Origin: Diplonema papillatum
Taxonomy: Eukaryota; Euglenozoa; Diplonemea; Diplonemida; Diplonemidae
Assembly: GCA_030068145.1 (NCBI GenBank)
Contig: JAPJBO010000963.1
Location: forward strand, 19,625-83,624
Direction of reading: 5' to 3'
Length of the DNA stretch: 64,000 nucleotides
Part shown: in pieces, positions 1 through 9,260 of the stretch
Layout: each line of letters begins with the position of its first letter
Numbering within the stretch: position 1 is the first letter of the stretch
The notes under the pieces: model-generated
What the model was told of the DNA's origin: nothing
The model's input: only the letters and a program-made list of their open reading frames with translations
Database searches by the model: none
Position numbers and translations under genes: made by a program

Positions 1-183
1 CCTCTGCCGGGATCTTGCCTCAAACCTCTCCTACCTCTTTTGGCATCCTTCCATTTCGACTTAGCAACTAACGGAATTGCGAACGGGATGAAAGGAACAG
101 CTTGGACGCACCAACACCCACTGTGACGATCACCTTCCACTCCTAGGGGCACTTTTGCTGTGAGAATGCATGGGAAAGTCAGG

Positions 184-350
184 TAATAATGGATTATTAC
201 CTGGTAATAATATCTAACAATAGGTAATAACTTCTAATAATCAGGTAATAATATCTAATAATTTCAGGAACCAGGTAATAATATCTAATAATTTCTAATA
301 AAATCTAATAATTTGGGGCGGATTTCGGAAATCTAATAATAGGTAATAAT
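184..350. repeat. TAATAAT-rich tract (U1, left)
   Basis: Degenerate short repeats of the TAATAATTTC and GGTAATAATATC type. The same tract occurs at 10024-10195 and 40436-40609, and in shortened form at 19891-19940. Positions 1-183 before it are shared unit sequence in which I see no gene. Confidence 0.8.
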
Positions 351-351
351 C

Positions 352-1693
352 GTGGCGGTTTTGGGGGGGCGCCAGGTTTATTTCCGGCCAACATTTTTTC
401 CAACCAACATTTTTTTGGTAAAAGCAAGTTGTACTTAGCAGATTTCATACTACACCTAGTCAGGCAGGGCCTTCACCGGAAGCTGTTCTCCCGCGCTACA
501 GGGATAGCGCAAGGGTTTGCTGGGATCGCCGACGGCTTAGATGTATCCACGGGCCGTCATGATCGCCATCACCGACGACTTCTTAGCCTCCCAGGGCCAT
601 CCCAAGCCACCCAAAAGCACGTCCAAGTGGAGCTTTGGTCTTGGAGAGTAAGAGCGGGAATCCGGTTGAGGAGCCACGTCGTTGCCGACTTACCGTGATG
701 ATGCTCATGGTCGACTCGAGTTTCGTCGGCTCTGCCGCCTTTTGCCACGGTGGAAGGACCCACCAGCGACTGTGCCCGGCCTCGCTCCCGCGAGCGATTG
801 CGTTGATCGATCAAAAAATATTGCATGCCTAATACTCTCCAGGGAAAAGACTTTCGAAAAGGGGTACTTTGGACCTACGGAAGTGGCCGGGAACACGGTA
901 TTTGGCCATCTGTGCTACTTTCCTTCACCACAAGACTGGTATCCTGCGACCCGCTGTTCCTCATTTCCTTCAGCTCCTGTATTCCAAGGATTCCTGCTCC
1001 CGAACTGTCGCTTTTCAGCCTACGGTTTTCAGGGCTACGGTTGGGTAACTTGAGGATGACCAGCCGCACGAAGAAGACCAAGAAGATTCACAACAGCATC
1101 GGCAAGGTAGGCAAGACGGGGGTCCGGTACACTTGAATGTCTACAAACCAGCACCTCATCACGACTTCAGGTCAAGCATATATATGGAGGCGGTGCCGCG
1201 ACGACCACGTGCTGTGCACCTCGTTGAGAAGGGAGCGATTCTCAGCAGGATACTTGGTGCTTGCAGTGACTTCTTTGCACCGAGAGATGAGAGCAGGGAA
1301 ATGTTACAGGGAAATGTTAACGAGGGTTTAGCACGAGATGGTTCCACGTGGGTTGCTGCCACCTCCAATCAAAGAAGTTCTGGACTTGGCTTCTGGGAGG
1401 AGCACCCCGGATCCACGCCATGCCCCAACTGTGTTGTGCGCCGAGACAGCTGCGAACAGAGAAGGATGCATAGACCGGGACATGTCAGACGTTCATCAAA
1501 GACACGACTCCGCAAGCCTCATGTCCACCACCAGCTGGGTACCGAGTAGGGACGGCGAGCGATTCTGGGTGGTTGAGGGGGGGAAATCTGCTAAGTACCC
1601 AAAAAACCTGCAAAAATGGTGGCCGGAAATAAACCTGGCGGTTTTGCCCGGTTTTTGGGGGGGCGCCAGGTTTATTTCCGGCCAACATTTTTA
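352..1693. repeat. 1.34-kb module bounded by CGCCAGGTTTATTTCC repeats (U1)
   Basis: The left end has GGCGCCAGGTTTATTTCCGG followed by an ACATTTTTT run. The right end repeats it directly and also carries the inverted arm, which forms a hairpin. Several open frames of 60-138 codons exist on both strands, but none is clearly better than the others, most lack an ATG start, and I recognise no domain. It may be a foldback-type non-autonomous element that has become part of the macrosatellite unit. Full copies lie at 10196-11538 and 19941-21366; a 3'-truncated copy is at 40610-41581. Confidence 0.55.
1612..1691. repeat. 80-bp hairpin at module end (U1)
   Basis: AAAAATGGTGGCCGGAAATA continuing into AACCTGGCG is matched by CGCCAGGTTTATTTCCGGCC continuing into AACATTTTT, with a G-rich loop of about 24 nt. 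The arms are about 29 bp with one mismatch. Identical hairpins lie at 11456-11535 and 21283-21362. Confidence 0.8.
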
Positions 1694-2152
1694 GACCAGA
1701 CCTTTGTTCCCTTGAGCATATATGGGACTCCCGCAAAGGCTGGTTGAATGGGCGTGCGGACTTTTAACCTTATTTCGTCGCCTGTTCTCTTCGACCGTTG
1801 GGCTAGCTTAAGAGCCACATCCATCACACTTGGGCGGATGGTTTGCTGACGACATCCGCAGGTTGATCAGAGCGTTGAAGAGAGCGGCGCCTGACCCTGA
1901 GAGCGACGAGCCCCGAGGCGCCGCACAGTCCCGTCAGATCTTCGGCTTCGTGCGGACCGTTGGCGAGTACGACTTCGCAGCGACCGAAACGGGCGACGAC
2001 GCAAAAACCTTCCATATCTCTTACCTTAAACTTACGTTTGTCAGCATAATCGTCCTCACCAAACCTCTTCTTCCAAGCTGCCCTTAGTGCCGCAGGGTAT
2101 CTGCAATCCCAAACGTCCGACGTCGGAAGAGGCGATTGCGACATTTGAAAAG
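1694..2152. other. U1 spacer, deletion-scarred; no gene seen
   Basis: Compared with U2 (11539-13442), this stretch has lost three internal blocks. The junctions are at about 1695 (TTTTAG to ACCAGACC), 1720 (GAGCAT to ATATGGGA) and 1834 (CTTGGG to CGGATGG). Each has 1-2 bp of microhomology. What remains is the start of the region before the retroelement. Confidence 0.75.
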
Positions 2153-2676
2153 AAATTCCTACCCGGCCAACCGATATATTCCTGGAGAGCGTTCGGTTGC
2201 CTTTTGTGGAATTCCGACGATGGAGCGCAAGACGGGAGTAGAAGCCTCCGAGGCCTCCCGGACGATACGACCCTTCTGACACTGGAGAGGCTTCCGATGT
2301 GGGCACTTCCGGTGCGTGTGCCCAGTCCTGAGCTGTACCGCAGAGTACAGGACTTGGTGAGAGCGCGTGATCAGAGCTCTCCTGCGCTGGGCAGTCCCGC
2401 AACACCGGTTGAGAAGAGGTCAACGTCTCAGCGGCCGGCGCTAAAGCGTGCCCTCGAGGACGTCCCCCTGATGCGGCCCGCCCTCGCATGAGGAGCCTGT
2501 ACACGACTGCAGGCACCAGGAGGGTCAACAACTCGAACACGGCCACGTACAGGGAGTGGCGTGCGAGCGAGGGCGTGCATCCATACCCGACGACGGTCCG
2601 GAGGCTTGAGAACTTCGGCGGATACCTGTAGGCATGAAAGATCGGTCGTACGCTCGTAATCGACGTGCTCGAAATC

Positions 2677-3528
2677 ATGTTTGCGGAGGTGGCAGGGTTC
2701 GATCTGCAGCACCTTCTGGCGGTGTTGCTCATGCTGGAGAGCAAGGATGCCTTGTCCGTAAACAAGGCCGTCGCGAAGGTGGTTCCGGGTTTCGTGGTGC
2801 CGCCACCAGGTCCGAGGCCGAAGGAGGATGCATCGAGTAAGTCGTTTGGCGAGGCAACGACACAACAGCAGTTGCAGCAAATACTCATGCAACAACAGCG
2901 CCAGCAGGAAATGATGATGCAGAGGTTGCAACAGGTGCAGCAGGAGTTGCAAACGGTGAAGGCGCAAGCAGCTGCATGGCCGCCCGCTCCGCAGCAGCAC
3001 TGGCCGGAGGAAAATGCCGACTCTTCTTGCGCTCCAGCGGGAGACGGGCTTCAGCCTCGCGGCCAGCCCGCGACTTCGAGTTCGACGAGGCCGGCATTTG
3101 CTGGCTACACGGAGGACGCAACAGACGTCCGAGAGTGGGAAGGAGCCATGGCAACGGACGTTGCCGGGCTTGTACAAGACCTCCGTCTCAAGTACCTGAA
3201 CGGTACGGCGCTGGCCGGCAGCTTCGGGCGCTTGCGCGACTGGGTTGAGGGAGTCGCGCACGGTGGTGGCTGGACGTACAATTTGGAGATTGTACGTTTG
3301 GGCAACAACCTCCTGCAGGAGGTCAGGCTGCACCACTACTGGTGCACGAAACAACTGCCGCGCGCGGCGAGCTGGCTCAGACGTCGGACGACCCGATGGA
3401 GAGGGCAGCTGCCAAGGTCGAGTGTGCGCGGGCCAAGAAGTGGGAGTGCACGTCCGCGATTCGGCGGCAAAGGTAGCAAGAAAGGATACGCCGCGGCTCA
3501 GGGAAACGTGAGACCCGGGGGAAAGTGA
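2677..3528 (+). CDS. Gag-like protein of the DIRS-like element (intact copy)
   Basis: This 283-codon frame starts at ATG 2677; an in-frame GTG lies 12 bases upstream. I cannot match it to a named domain. Visible features are an N-terminal hydrophobic helical stretch (FAEVAGFDLQHLLAVLLML), a proline-rich linker (VVPPPGPRPKE), and a glutamine-rich probable coiled coil at about residues 64-100 (QQQLQQILMQQQRQQEMMMQ). The tail is Arg/Gly/Lys-rich and could bind nucleic acid (RFGGKGSKKG). Its place ahead of the recombinase and RT, together with the coiled coil and basic tail, supports a Gag-like structural role by analogy with ORF1 of other YR retroelements. At 3011-3014 this copy has four A residues, whereas every other copy has five and is frameshifted there. 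Confidence 0.55.
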   Translation: MFAEVAGFDLQHLLAVLLMLESKDALSVNKAVAKVVPGFVVPPPGPRPKEDASSKSFGEATTQQQLQQILMQQQRQQEMMMQRLQQVQQELQTVKAQAAAWPPAPQQHWPEENADSSCAPAGDGLQPRGQPATSSSTRPAFAGYTEDATDVREWEGAMATDVAGLVQDLRLKYLNGTALAGSFGRLRDWVEGVAHGGGWTYNLEIVRLGNNLLQEVRLHHYWCTKQLPRAASWLRRRTTRWRGQLPRSSVRGPRSGSARPRFGGKGSKKGYAAAQGNVRPGGK

Positions 3529-3717
3529 CTGGCCCTCCCCCGGGCCCGGTGGGAGGCGACACTCCCGCATCTGCCAGTAAGGAACGGTCGGCCGCGACAG
3601 CTCGCCGGTGCCCGACCGGTGAACGTAAGTTTACCCGGAAGCGCGAAAACCAGCTTCACGCGCTTTCGAGGTTCAACGCCCGTGCTCGGAAGTCGGCCAA
3701 CAGCAATCGGACGGGCG

Positions 3718-4223
3718 ATGTTTGACCTGATCGCCAGCAGGGTTGGAACCACGGTGCCGCGTGGGGTGCAGGCGAAGCACCGGGAACGGCGGGTTTCGTC
3801 CGAGGAGGCGATGCAACGCCTGCGCCATTTTGTTGGCAAGGCATGGGCGGATTCGACAGTGCAGGACCGCCAGAATTTGTGGCACCGCTTCCAGGCATGG
3901 CCGGATATGCAGGGATTGCCGGCGGATCCGGATACAGCAACCCAATTTGTCGTGGCGACAGTGGTCGAGCCGCAGGGCATGCTGGCGTATACCCTTTGGC
4001 CACCTTGGGGTGGACCCTGGTGAACGTTGCGGTTGTTCGTGCTTTGTTATGTTTGCAGCAACTGAATGTTGCGCTGTCCGTTAGGTGGGACTGGAGCGCA
4101 GGGAATCCCGCTGATCTGCCATCGCGGGTGCCGTTGGCATCTCTCACCGAACAAAACTTTTCGGATATGTCACTGGCGGTCAGGAGCTTTGTTCTGACTG
4201 GCGTCATGGGTCCGGCGGTGTGA
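3718..4223 (+). pseudogene. Tyrosine recombinase N-terminus fused by deletion to RNase H tail (U1)
   Basis: From ATG 3718 the frame encodes the SAM-like core-binding domain of the recombinase (WADSTVQDRQNLWHRFQAW). It breaks off shortly after GMLAYT. All the catalytic recombinase residues and the whole RT are missing. From about 4020 the sequence is the last 60-odd codons of RNase H, including WSAGNPADLPSR, in another frame, ending at TGA 4221-4223. It is a deletion relic with no expected activity. Confidence 0.85.
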
Positions 4224-4460
4224 CCTCCTGGGCTAGCCTGTTCTCTCACCAACCGTGGCTATCTCGGGGGGGTTACCCCAACGGAAGTGATTTCTCCCCT
4301 TTTCCCCTTTCTCCTGAGCTGGAAAGACAGAAGCATGTGCCCATGCCTGAGTGAGTAGCCGGCGGAGAATTCTTGCGATCCATCGTGGGAATTCCACAAA
4401 GGCAAACGAACGCTCTCCAGGAATATATCGGTTGGCCGGGTAGGAATTTAGAAGGAGGGC

Positions 4461-4781
4461 TCACCGGGTTCCAGCAAAGTTTGCTGAGCCGGACGTCCAG
4501 TAGCTGTACCCCCTTCTGCAATACCTATGCCTCTTCTGTGGTGTCATCTGCCTCGCACGTGGGGGCCTCATAGCACCCACATGAACAAAAACATTCTTCG
4601 CATCGTAAAACATACATTTTTTGTTCTGCACGTCGACCTTGGCACCAGCTGCGATCAATTCCTTGACAACTTTCGAGTGACCATTGTCGCTGGCAATATG
4701 CAGAGCCGTGGCACCATCTGTGTCATTGGGTGAGCGGCTAGAAAGTACAACGACACGAACACAATGTGTGGGTGGTAGCAA
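4461..4781 (-). pseudogene. Single ankyrin-repeat fragment (U1)
   Basis: The minus-strand frame is open here. It contains one canonical ankyrin repeat at about 4724-4620: DTDGATALHIASDNGHSKVV followed by KELIAAGAKVDVQN. The residues after it (MFYDAKNVFVHVGAM) are not ankyrin. One repeat cannot fold as a stable domain, so this is probably a fragment of a former host gene trapped in the macrosatellite. It lies just outside the right ITR of the DIRS-like element. U1 and U3b share the same variant (I, D, K and a KC ending). Splicing to other exons cannot be excluded. Confidence 0.6.
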
Positions 4782-5040
4782 CCAGATGCAGACTGCATCA
4801 CGGGCAGCCTGAAGCGGGAGGTGTTACTTTCAGATTCACGTCTCAGGGTCGAGACGCAGGCGACAGAGAATGGATGATCTTGGGCAAACACAAATCTTCC
4901 GTGTCATGTGGTGACATGTGGCATCTTCTTGTCCGGAAAGTACATGTTGTGAGCCGCTCTCCACATTGGAATTCGGTGTTTTTCTTTGGTTCCATCTTTG
5001 TTTGATAAGGGAACAAGGGAAAACGACATTCACCGATCTG

Positions 5041-5229
5041 CTATGTATCATCCTGCTTCTTGCATGTCAAAACGTTGTGACCCGAATCACCACATCTGGT
5101 GCACTTTCGTTTCTTTGCTGCTGGCGGTGGGTCACTTGACGTGCCGCGCTTGGAGCCCTTTCGTGGTTTGTTGATTACCCTCGGAGCATATTCGTTTGCA
5201 ACAACCACATCGAAGGGGACGGACCTCAC
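5041..5229 (-). pseudogene. CCHC zinc-knuckle C-terminal fragment, MULE transposase-like (U1)
   Basis: A 62-codon minus-strand stretch, open to a stop, carries a basic linker (NKPRKGSKRG) and the zinc knuckle CTRCGDSGHNVLTC (C-x2-C-x4-H-x4-C) shortly before the stop. Basic linker plus a GHN-containing knuckle at the extreme C-terminus is typical of Mutator-like transposases; CCHC retroviral-type Gag knuckles are the alternative. No upstream DDE domain is visible, so this is a remnant. The fragment is repeated, apparently without change, in all six units. Confidence 0.5.
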
Positions 5230-5317
5230 CCTTGCTTTTCATCCTTCGCTTTTTTCCCTGCCCCCCAAGAGCGGTACCGTCACGGGAGGAAGTATCATAT
5301 TATACCCACGGTTGGCA

Positions 5318-5395
5318 TGTAATAAGTATTATTAGATTTGATTAGATTTTATTAGATATTATTTGCCTGATTATTACGTATTATTAGATCTAATA
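5318..5395. repeat. TAATAAT-rich tract, left half, interrupted by transposon
   Basis: ATTAGATTTGATTAGATTTT-type repeats end at the target-site duplication CTAATA (5390-5395). The right half resumes at 9145. Confidence 0.8.
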
Positions 5396-5630
5396 CATAC
5401 TATGCAGTCCGCCGCATTCCGCCCGACTTACACGGACTAAAAATACTCCCACACGGACTTACACGGAATCGGGGTGAGTCCGTCTGGGGTGCGGGTGGGG
5501 TGCGGGTGAACGTTTTCCAATGAAAATACTCAGTATCCTTAGTATTGCTTCGTATTCTTAGTATTTCTATTCTTGCACATAACAGTCGTTGCGAACTTGG
5601 TCATTGCGGTTGCGGAGACCAGCAGCAAGA
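5396..5630 (+). repeat. Left terminal inverted repeat of hAT-like transposon
   Basis: The outer 27 bp (CATACTATGCAGTCCGCCGC then ATTCCGC) match the right end exactly. Inside are G-rich GGGGTGCGGGTG repeats and then a stretch ending GCGGAGACCAGCAGCA, all matched by the complement of 8885-9144 with a few indels. Confidence 0.85.
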
Positions 5631-5669
5631 ACACAGGAAACAAACACACAACTTCGAAGGGGGGGGGGA

Positions 5670-7937
5670 ATGGGAAGGCCTAAGGGCTCGAAAAACAAGG
5701 CGAAGGCCGGCAAGTCTGAACCGTCCAACAAGAAGAGAAGGGTGACAATGAGCCAGGCCATGCAGGATGCGGAGTCCAGCAGCGAAGCACCGACTAGCGA
5801 AGCACCGAACAGTGAAGCACCGACCAGCGATTCCGAAGGTGGCTCGTCCGTCCCGATGTCGGTCTCGTCGGTTCTTGGTCCGCTCTTTGAGGCAGTCGAG
5901 GCAGCCTCACAGGCTGACGATGCAGGTTCACAGACAGAAGATGCAGGTTCACAGACAGAAGATGCAGGTTCACAGGCCGGCGGGTCAGCCTCACAGGCTG
6001 GTACGCCAGCCTCGCAGACAAAGGTGGTCAAAAGACCGTCTAAGCTGCAGCTCCGAAAGGGGCTGGCGAAGGGCGCAGCGAAGGTTGCAGTGGCCGGCAG
6101 CAAACGCCACAATCTGCTGATTACAGCCGTAAAAAGGATGAACAAGCTCACAGACGCAGAAAAGGAAGGCTTGGAGCTCAGGAAGGTGAAGGACCTCCCT
6201 TCATCTTGGAAGTCGTTAGCACTCAGAGACCCCAACGTCACGTTGCAGGAAGAAGTGATCTGGTGCGGTTCATGCCAAAAGAAAATCAACTACCTCGACA
6301 GCACCACGTGCAAGAAGCATCACACCTACGAAGAACACAAGAAGAGGCACACACTTCTGGTGGCACAAAAAAAGGCTGGCGCGGTTGTTGTGGACGTTGA
6401 CGCCGGTACCGCAAACGTCACTGAAAAGGGGACCGCCGTACAGGACTTCACGAGGTTGGTTGCGATGGCCGGCATGAAGGCAGGGGCAGTGGCTTGCATG
6501 CGTGTCTTTTTCAGAAAGCATGTCTCCCCGGCAATTCCCCACACGAGGACGCTCATGGATATGAGTCGGGGGTGCGATGCGAAGACGCAGATGCAGAAGG
6601 ATCTAATAGAGACGATCGGGACATCGTTTGGCATTGGGTTTGATGGATCCATCATCGACGAGCTCAAGGAGCAGGCATTGGCAGTGGTCGCATACGACAA
6701 GGGACGAGCATACTTGCTGGGACTTCGCGTTGGAGAGGACGGTGAAGCCTTGGACACAACCTCTCAGTCGGAGTTTGTTGCCAACGTCCTCAAGGACTAC
6801 GGGATCAAGATACCCAACGTCGCTTACATCGTCGTTGACAAGGCGTCGACGAACGTGGTCGCCCTTCAGGACTGGGAGGGCATTGTGATATACTGCTTCG
6901 GTCACCATCTGAAAAATGCCATCAAGCCGTGGTTCAAGCTGAGTCACCCGAACGCCCACGACACACTGCGTCTCTTCAGCAACGCTTTCTACAAAGCACC
7001 CACGCGTGAGGTTCGGTGGGTGCAGGCGCAGAAGGCAGTCGTGACCCATGATGTCGATGCAGCCGCTACAGAAGACGAGATTCCGATCGCCCAAAAGCTG
7101 ACTGCCCTGCTGTCGTTGCACGAGGATGGCGAAGACGTCGAAGCTGACATCCTTGAGTGTCTTGGTGAAGGAGATGGAGACATGTTGGAGCGTGCAAAGG
7201 AGAGGTTGACGCAAGCTCAAAATGAGAACGTGCCAGTGGACTTGACACCAGAACCACAACGCGAGCAACGTCCCAGCCCGGAATACCCCCCCTCTATCAA
7301 CGACACGAGGTGGGATTCCACCTTCAGATGCCTTGCCCACCTGGTCCCCCGCCTGCAGTCTCTTCCAGCATTTCTTGAGAAAGAACTGAAAAGGAACACC
7401 ACACCCGAGAGTATCCAACTACTTGCGGGGAAGTTCAGCGATGCAGACGTCACAGAAACGTGTGCAGCTCTTGTAACGGCCTTGGAAGCCATGGAACCCG
7501 TCATGCCCCTTTTCAGTTTTGCTGCTGATCCACCCGCGCGCAAGCCCCTTGCAGCGGAACTCCCCGCCATGGTTGCAAAAGCCATGAAGGCCGTTGGCAA
7601 CGATCTCTCCGCCGTCCTGAAAGAGATGTGGAGCACCTATCTTTCCCGGGACATCTTCAAATCCATGTGGCTCTTTTGCCCTGAGAAGCTGGGTACGAAG
7701 AAGGCAGCGGGAATTGCCATCCCCTCAGTGGAGTCAATCACGGACACATTCAAGGGCGTGTTTCACCGCGACGCCAAAACCCAACTGGGCGAGTACCTGA
7801 AGGTTTCGATCAGCGTCCTGACGAAATGGAAGGATGCCGATGCATTCTGGACTTCGAAGCCCTTTACTACTGCAAACAAAGACATCTCTGGGAGGTTCAA
7901 GGACTTCGACGACGAACATTCGCTGTCTCGGGTGTGA
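5670..7937 (+). CDS. hAT-like transposase with N-terminal AT-hook and BED-like zinc finger
   Basis: The frame is 755 codons from ATG 5670 and probably catalyses excision and insertion of the surrounding element. Residues 1-10 (MGRPKGSKNK) form an AT-hook-like motif. About 35-120 is an acidic Ser/Thr-rich region with tandem TEDAGSQ units. C199, C202, H217/H218, H223 and H227 form a C2H2 (BED-like) finger. D325 (GIGFDGS), D390 (IVVDKAST) and the C-F-G-H-H motif at 409-413 match the hAT RNase H-fold core, including the second Asp and the CxxH signature. TRWDST (546-551) corresponds to the conserved TRW motif of hAT proteins. I cannot place the third acidic residue with confidence, and a classical hAT dimerisation C-terminus is not obvious. 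The frame has no stop or frameshift, so the element may be recent. The last 15 codons lie in a 230-bp direct duplication. Confidence 0.8.
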   Translation: MGRPKGSKNKAKAGKSEPSNKKRRVTMSQAMQDAESSSEAPTSEAPNSEAPTSDSEGGSSVPMSVSSVLGPLFEAVEAASQADDAGSQTEDAGSQTEDAGSQAGGSASQAGTPASQTKVVKRPSKLQLRKGLAKGAAKVAVAGSKRHNLLITAVKRMNKLTDAEKEGLELRKVKDLPSSWKSLALRDPNVTLQEEVIWCGSCQKKINYLDSTTCKKHHTYEEHKKRHTLLVAQKKAGAVVVDVDAGTANVTEKGTAVQDFTRLVAMAGMKAGAVACMRVFFRKHVSPAIPHTRTLMDMSRGCDAKTQMQKDLIETIGTSFGIGFDGSIIDELKEQALAVVAYDKGRAYLLGLRVGEDGEALDTTSQSEFVANVLKDYGIKIPNVAYIVVDKASTNVVALQDWEGIVIYCFGHHLKNAIKPWFKLSHPNAHDTLRLFSNAFYKAPTREVRWVQAQKAVVTHDVDAAATEDEIPIAQKLTALLSLHEDGEDVEADILECLGEGDGDMLERAKERLTQAQNENVPVDLTPEPQREQRPSPEYPPSINDTRWDSTFRCLAHLVPRLQSLPAFLEKELKRNTTPESIQLLAGKFSDADVTETCAALVTALEAMEPVMPLFSFAADPPARKPLAAELPAMVAKAMKAVGNDLSAVLKEMWSTYLSRDIFKSMWLFCPEKLGTKKAAGIAIPSVESITDTFKGVFHRDAKTQLGEYLKVSISVLTKWKDADAFWTSKPFTTANKDISGRFKDFDDEHSLSRV

Positions 7938-8356
7938 TTCTCAATAACAGGCATCTGAGAACACAACAGTGCAAGCCTTTTTTCTACGTTCAGTGTTTTT
8001 CCGGGACTCCCGGAGTGACTTTTCTGAGCGCACCCTGCTACAGTGTGGCTCGCTGGACCGGAAGAGTGAAAGCCACGAGAGGTCCCCGGAAGTGTTCTCT
8101 CCCCTGTTTCCCCTGTTCCAGGAGGTTCAAAGACTTCGACGACGAACATTCGCTGTCTCGGGTGTGATTCTCAATAACAGGCATCTGAGAACAAAAGTGC
8201 AAGCCTTTTTCCTACTTTCCTACTTTCAGTGTTTTTCCGGGACTCCTGGAGTGGCTTTTTTTAGCGCACCATGCTACAGCGTGGCTCGCTGGACCGAAAC
8301 CCGGGAAGAGTGTGCACCACGAGAGGTCCCCGGAAGTGTTCTTTCCCCTGTTTCCC
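7891..8356 (+). repeat. 230-bp direct tandem duplication at transposase 3' end
   Basis: Two units start at 7891 and 8121 with GGAGGTTCAA and run through GTCTCGGGTGTGA, the transposase stop codon. They also share a CCGGGACTCC and GAGAGGTCCCCGGAAGTG segment. They differ by scattered substitutions and small indels, so the duplication is not very recent. Confidence 0.85.
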
Positions 8357-8884
8357 ATCTTTCCCCTCTTCAGCCACGACGAAGTTACGCACATATCCCT
8401 TTGTGCTTTTCTCGTTTCCATGCGCATCTTCCTGGATCAGGTTTCTTGGCGCATGGTCCAGCCGGGTAGAGAAGAACACCAAGAGACCGTGAGTCGGCAT
8501 TGCGGATTGTCATGGCGAACTGCGTTCCGTGGCGGAAGACTCGGTCGCCAACACTGTCCTCGAGTGGGATTACTCCCCGTGTGTACGCCACAATGTACGC
8601 GGCATACCGCTGGTGTCGCTGAGAAGTGATAACGGGTCCTTGTCCTGGCTGTTCAACCCGGCACAGATGGGCACAGGGGATCGGAAGCAGTCGGGACCGT
8701 GCACATACGCAGTGCACATGAGGCAGTGCGCCGCTGTGGCCACACCCTGATTGAACAGTTGTGCGCCCGTGGGCTGCGACCGGCAGACACAGAGCCCACT
8801 CGCGGTTGGAGGTGGGCTCATAGTGGCCATAAGCTCTTCCCGAGTGTGGCAAGGATACTTGACCGCTCACCATCATCACCATAA
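8357..8884. other. Transposon 3' interior; no supported gene
   Basis: Open frames of 70-180 codons exist on both strands, but I see no domain and no reason to prefer one. The strongest minus-strand frame (8924-8385) runs into the TIR, which argues against a conserved protein. Confidence 0.6.
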
Positions 8885-9144
8885 TTGTGCTGCTGGTCTC
8901 CGCAGCCGCAATGAAAAGGTTCACACTGACTGTTATGTGCAGGAATGGAAGTAAAAGTCCACGAATAAATACTAAGACTACTGAGTATTTTTCATTGGAA
9001 AACGTTCACCCGCACCCCACCCGCACTCCACACGGACTCACCCCGAGTCCGTGTGGAGTGCGGGTGGGGTGCGTGTGGGGTGCGGGTAGGAGTCGTCGGC
9101 GGAAAAAAAAAATCTGCGCGGAATGCGGCGGACTGCATAGTATG
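8885..9144 (-). repeat. Right terminal inverted repeat of hAT-like transposon
   Basis: This is the inverse complement of 5396-5630, with an extra T-rich/CCGCCGACGA segment and a perfect palindrome (9011-9073) that the left end lacks. Confidence 0.85.
9011..9073. repeat. Perfect 29-bp-arm palindrome in right TIR
   Basis: The arm CGCACCCCACCCGCACTCCA continuing to CACGGACTC (9011-9039) is exactly complementary to 9045-9073, with the 5-nt loop ACCCC. It could extrude as a cruciform and may be a transposase-binding or structural feature. Confidence 0.85.
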
Positions 9145-9260
9145 CTAATAATGGGTAATAACTAATAATTTCTAATAATTTCTAATAATTATTATTACCT
9201 GATAATAATTTCTCATAATTTCTAACAAAGTCTAATAATTTCTAATAATCTAATAATCGC
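9145..9260. repeat. TAATAAT-rich tract, right half (U1)
   Basis: Continues the tract broken at 5395. It starts with the second CTAATA target duplication. Confidence 0.8.

Larger units (their letters stand above)
2153..4449 (+). mobile_element. DIRS-like retroelement, internally deleted copy (U1)
   Basis: Inverted terminal repeats are at 2153-2232 and about 4371-4449. The copy keeps the gag-like gene, the N-terminal part of the tyrosine recombinase and the last stretch of RNase H. Two deletions remove the rest: 17 bp after GCGTATACC near 3992, and about 2.1 kb at about 4015, joining recombinase sequence to the RNase H tail. It is therefore non-autonomous, yet it is the only copy with an unbroken gag-like frame. 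Confidence 0.85.
5396..9144 (+). mobile_element. hAT-like DNA transposon with long TIRs and 6-bp TSD
   Basis: A 3749-bp element begins CATACTATGCAGTCCGCCGC and ends with its inverse complement. It is flanked by direct CTAATA copies at 5390-5395 and 9145-9150. The same position in U2, U3, U3b, U3c and U4 (for example 18833-18850) reads through with a single CTAATA, which is a true empty site. The terminal inverted repeats can be followed for about 235 bp on the left and 260 bp on the right. The only convincing gene is a 755-codon transposase. hAT elements normally make 8-bp duplications, so the 6-bp TSD is odd. Insertion into one array unit only means it moved in after the unit had been amplified, or that conversion has not spread or erased it. 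Confidence 0.92.

Noticed and set aside
1057..1136. Ribosomal protein N-terminus (SRTKKTKKIHNSIGKVGKTG)
   Set aside because: A short basic stretch only loosely like eL43, ends in a stop after 26 residues, and is repeated in each unit. No further homology visible.
1133..1549. 138-codon ORF in the hairpin-ended module
   Set aside because: The start is TTG, other frames are equally open, and the frame is truncated in U4 and altered in U3. Insufficient support for a gene.
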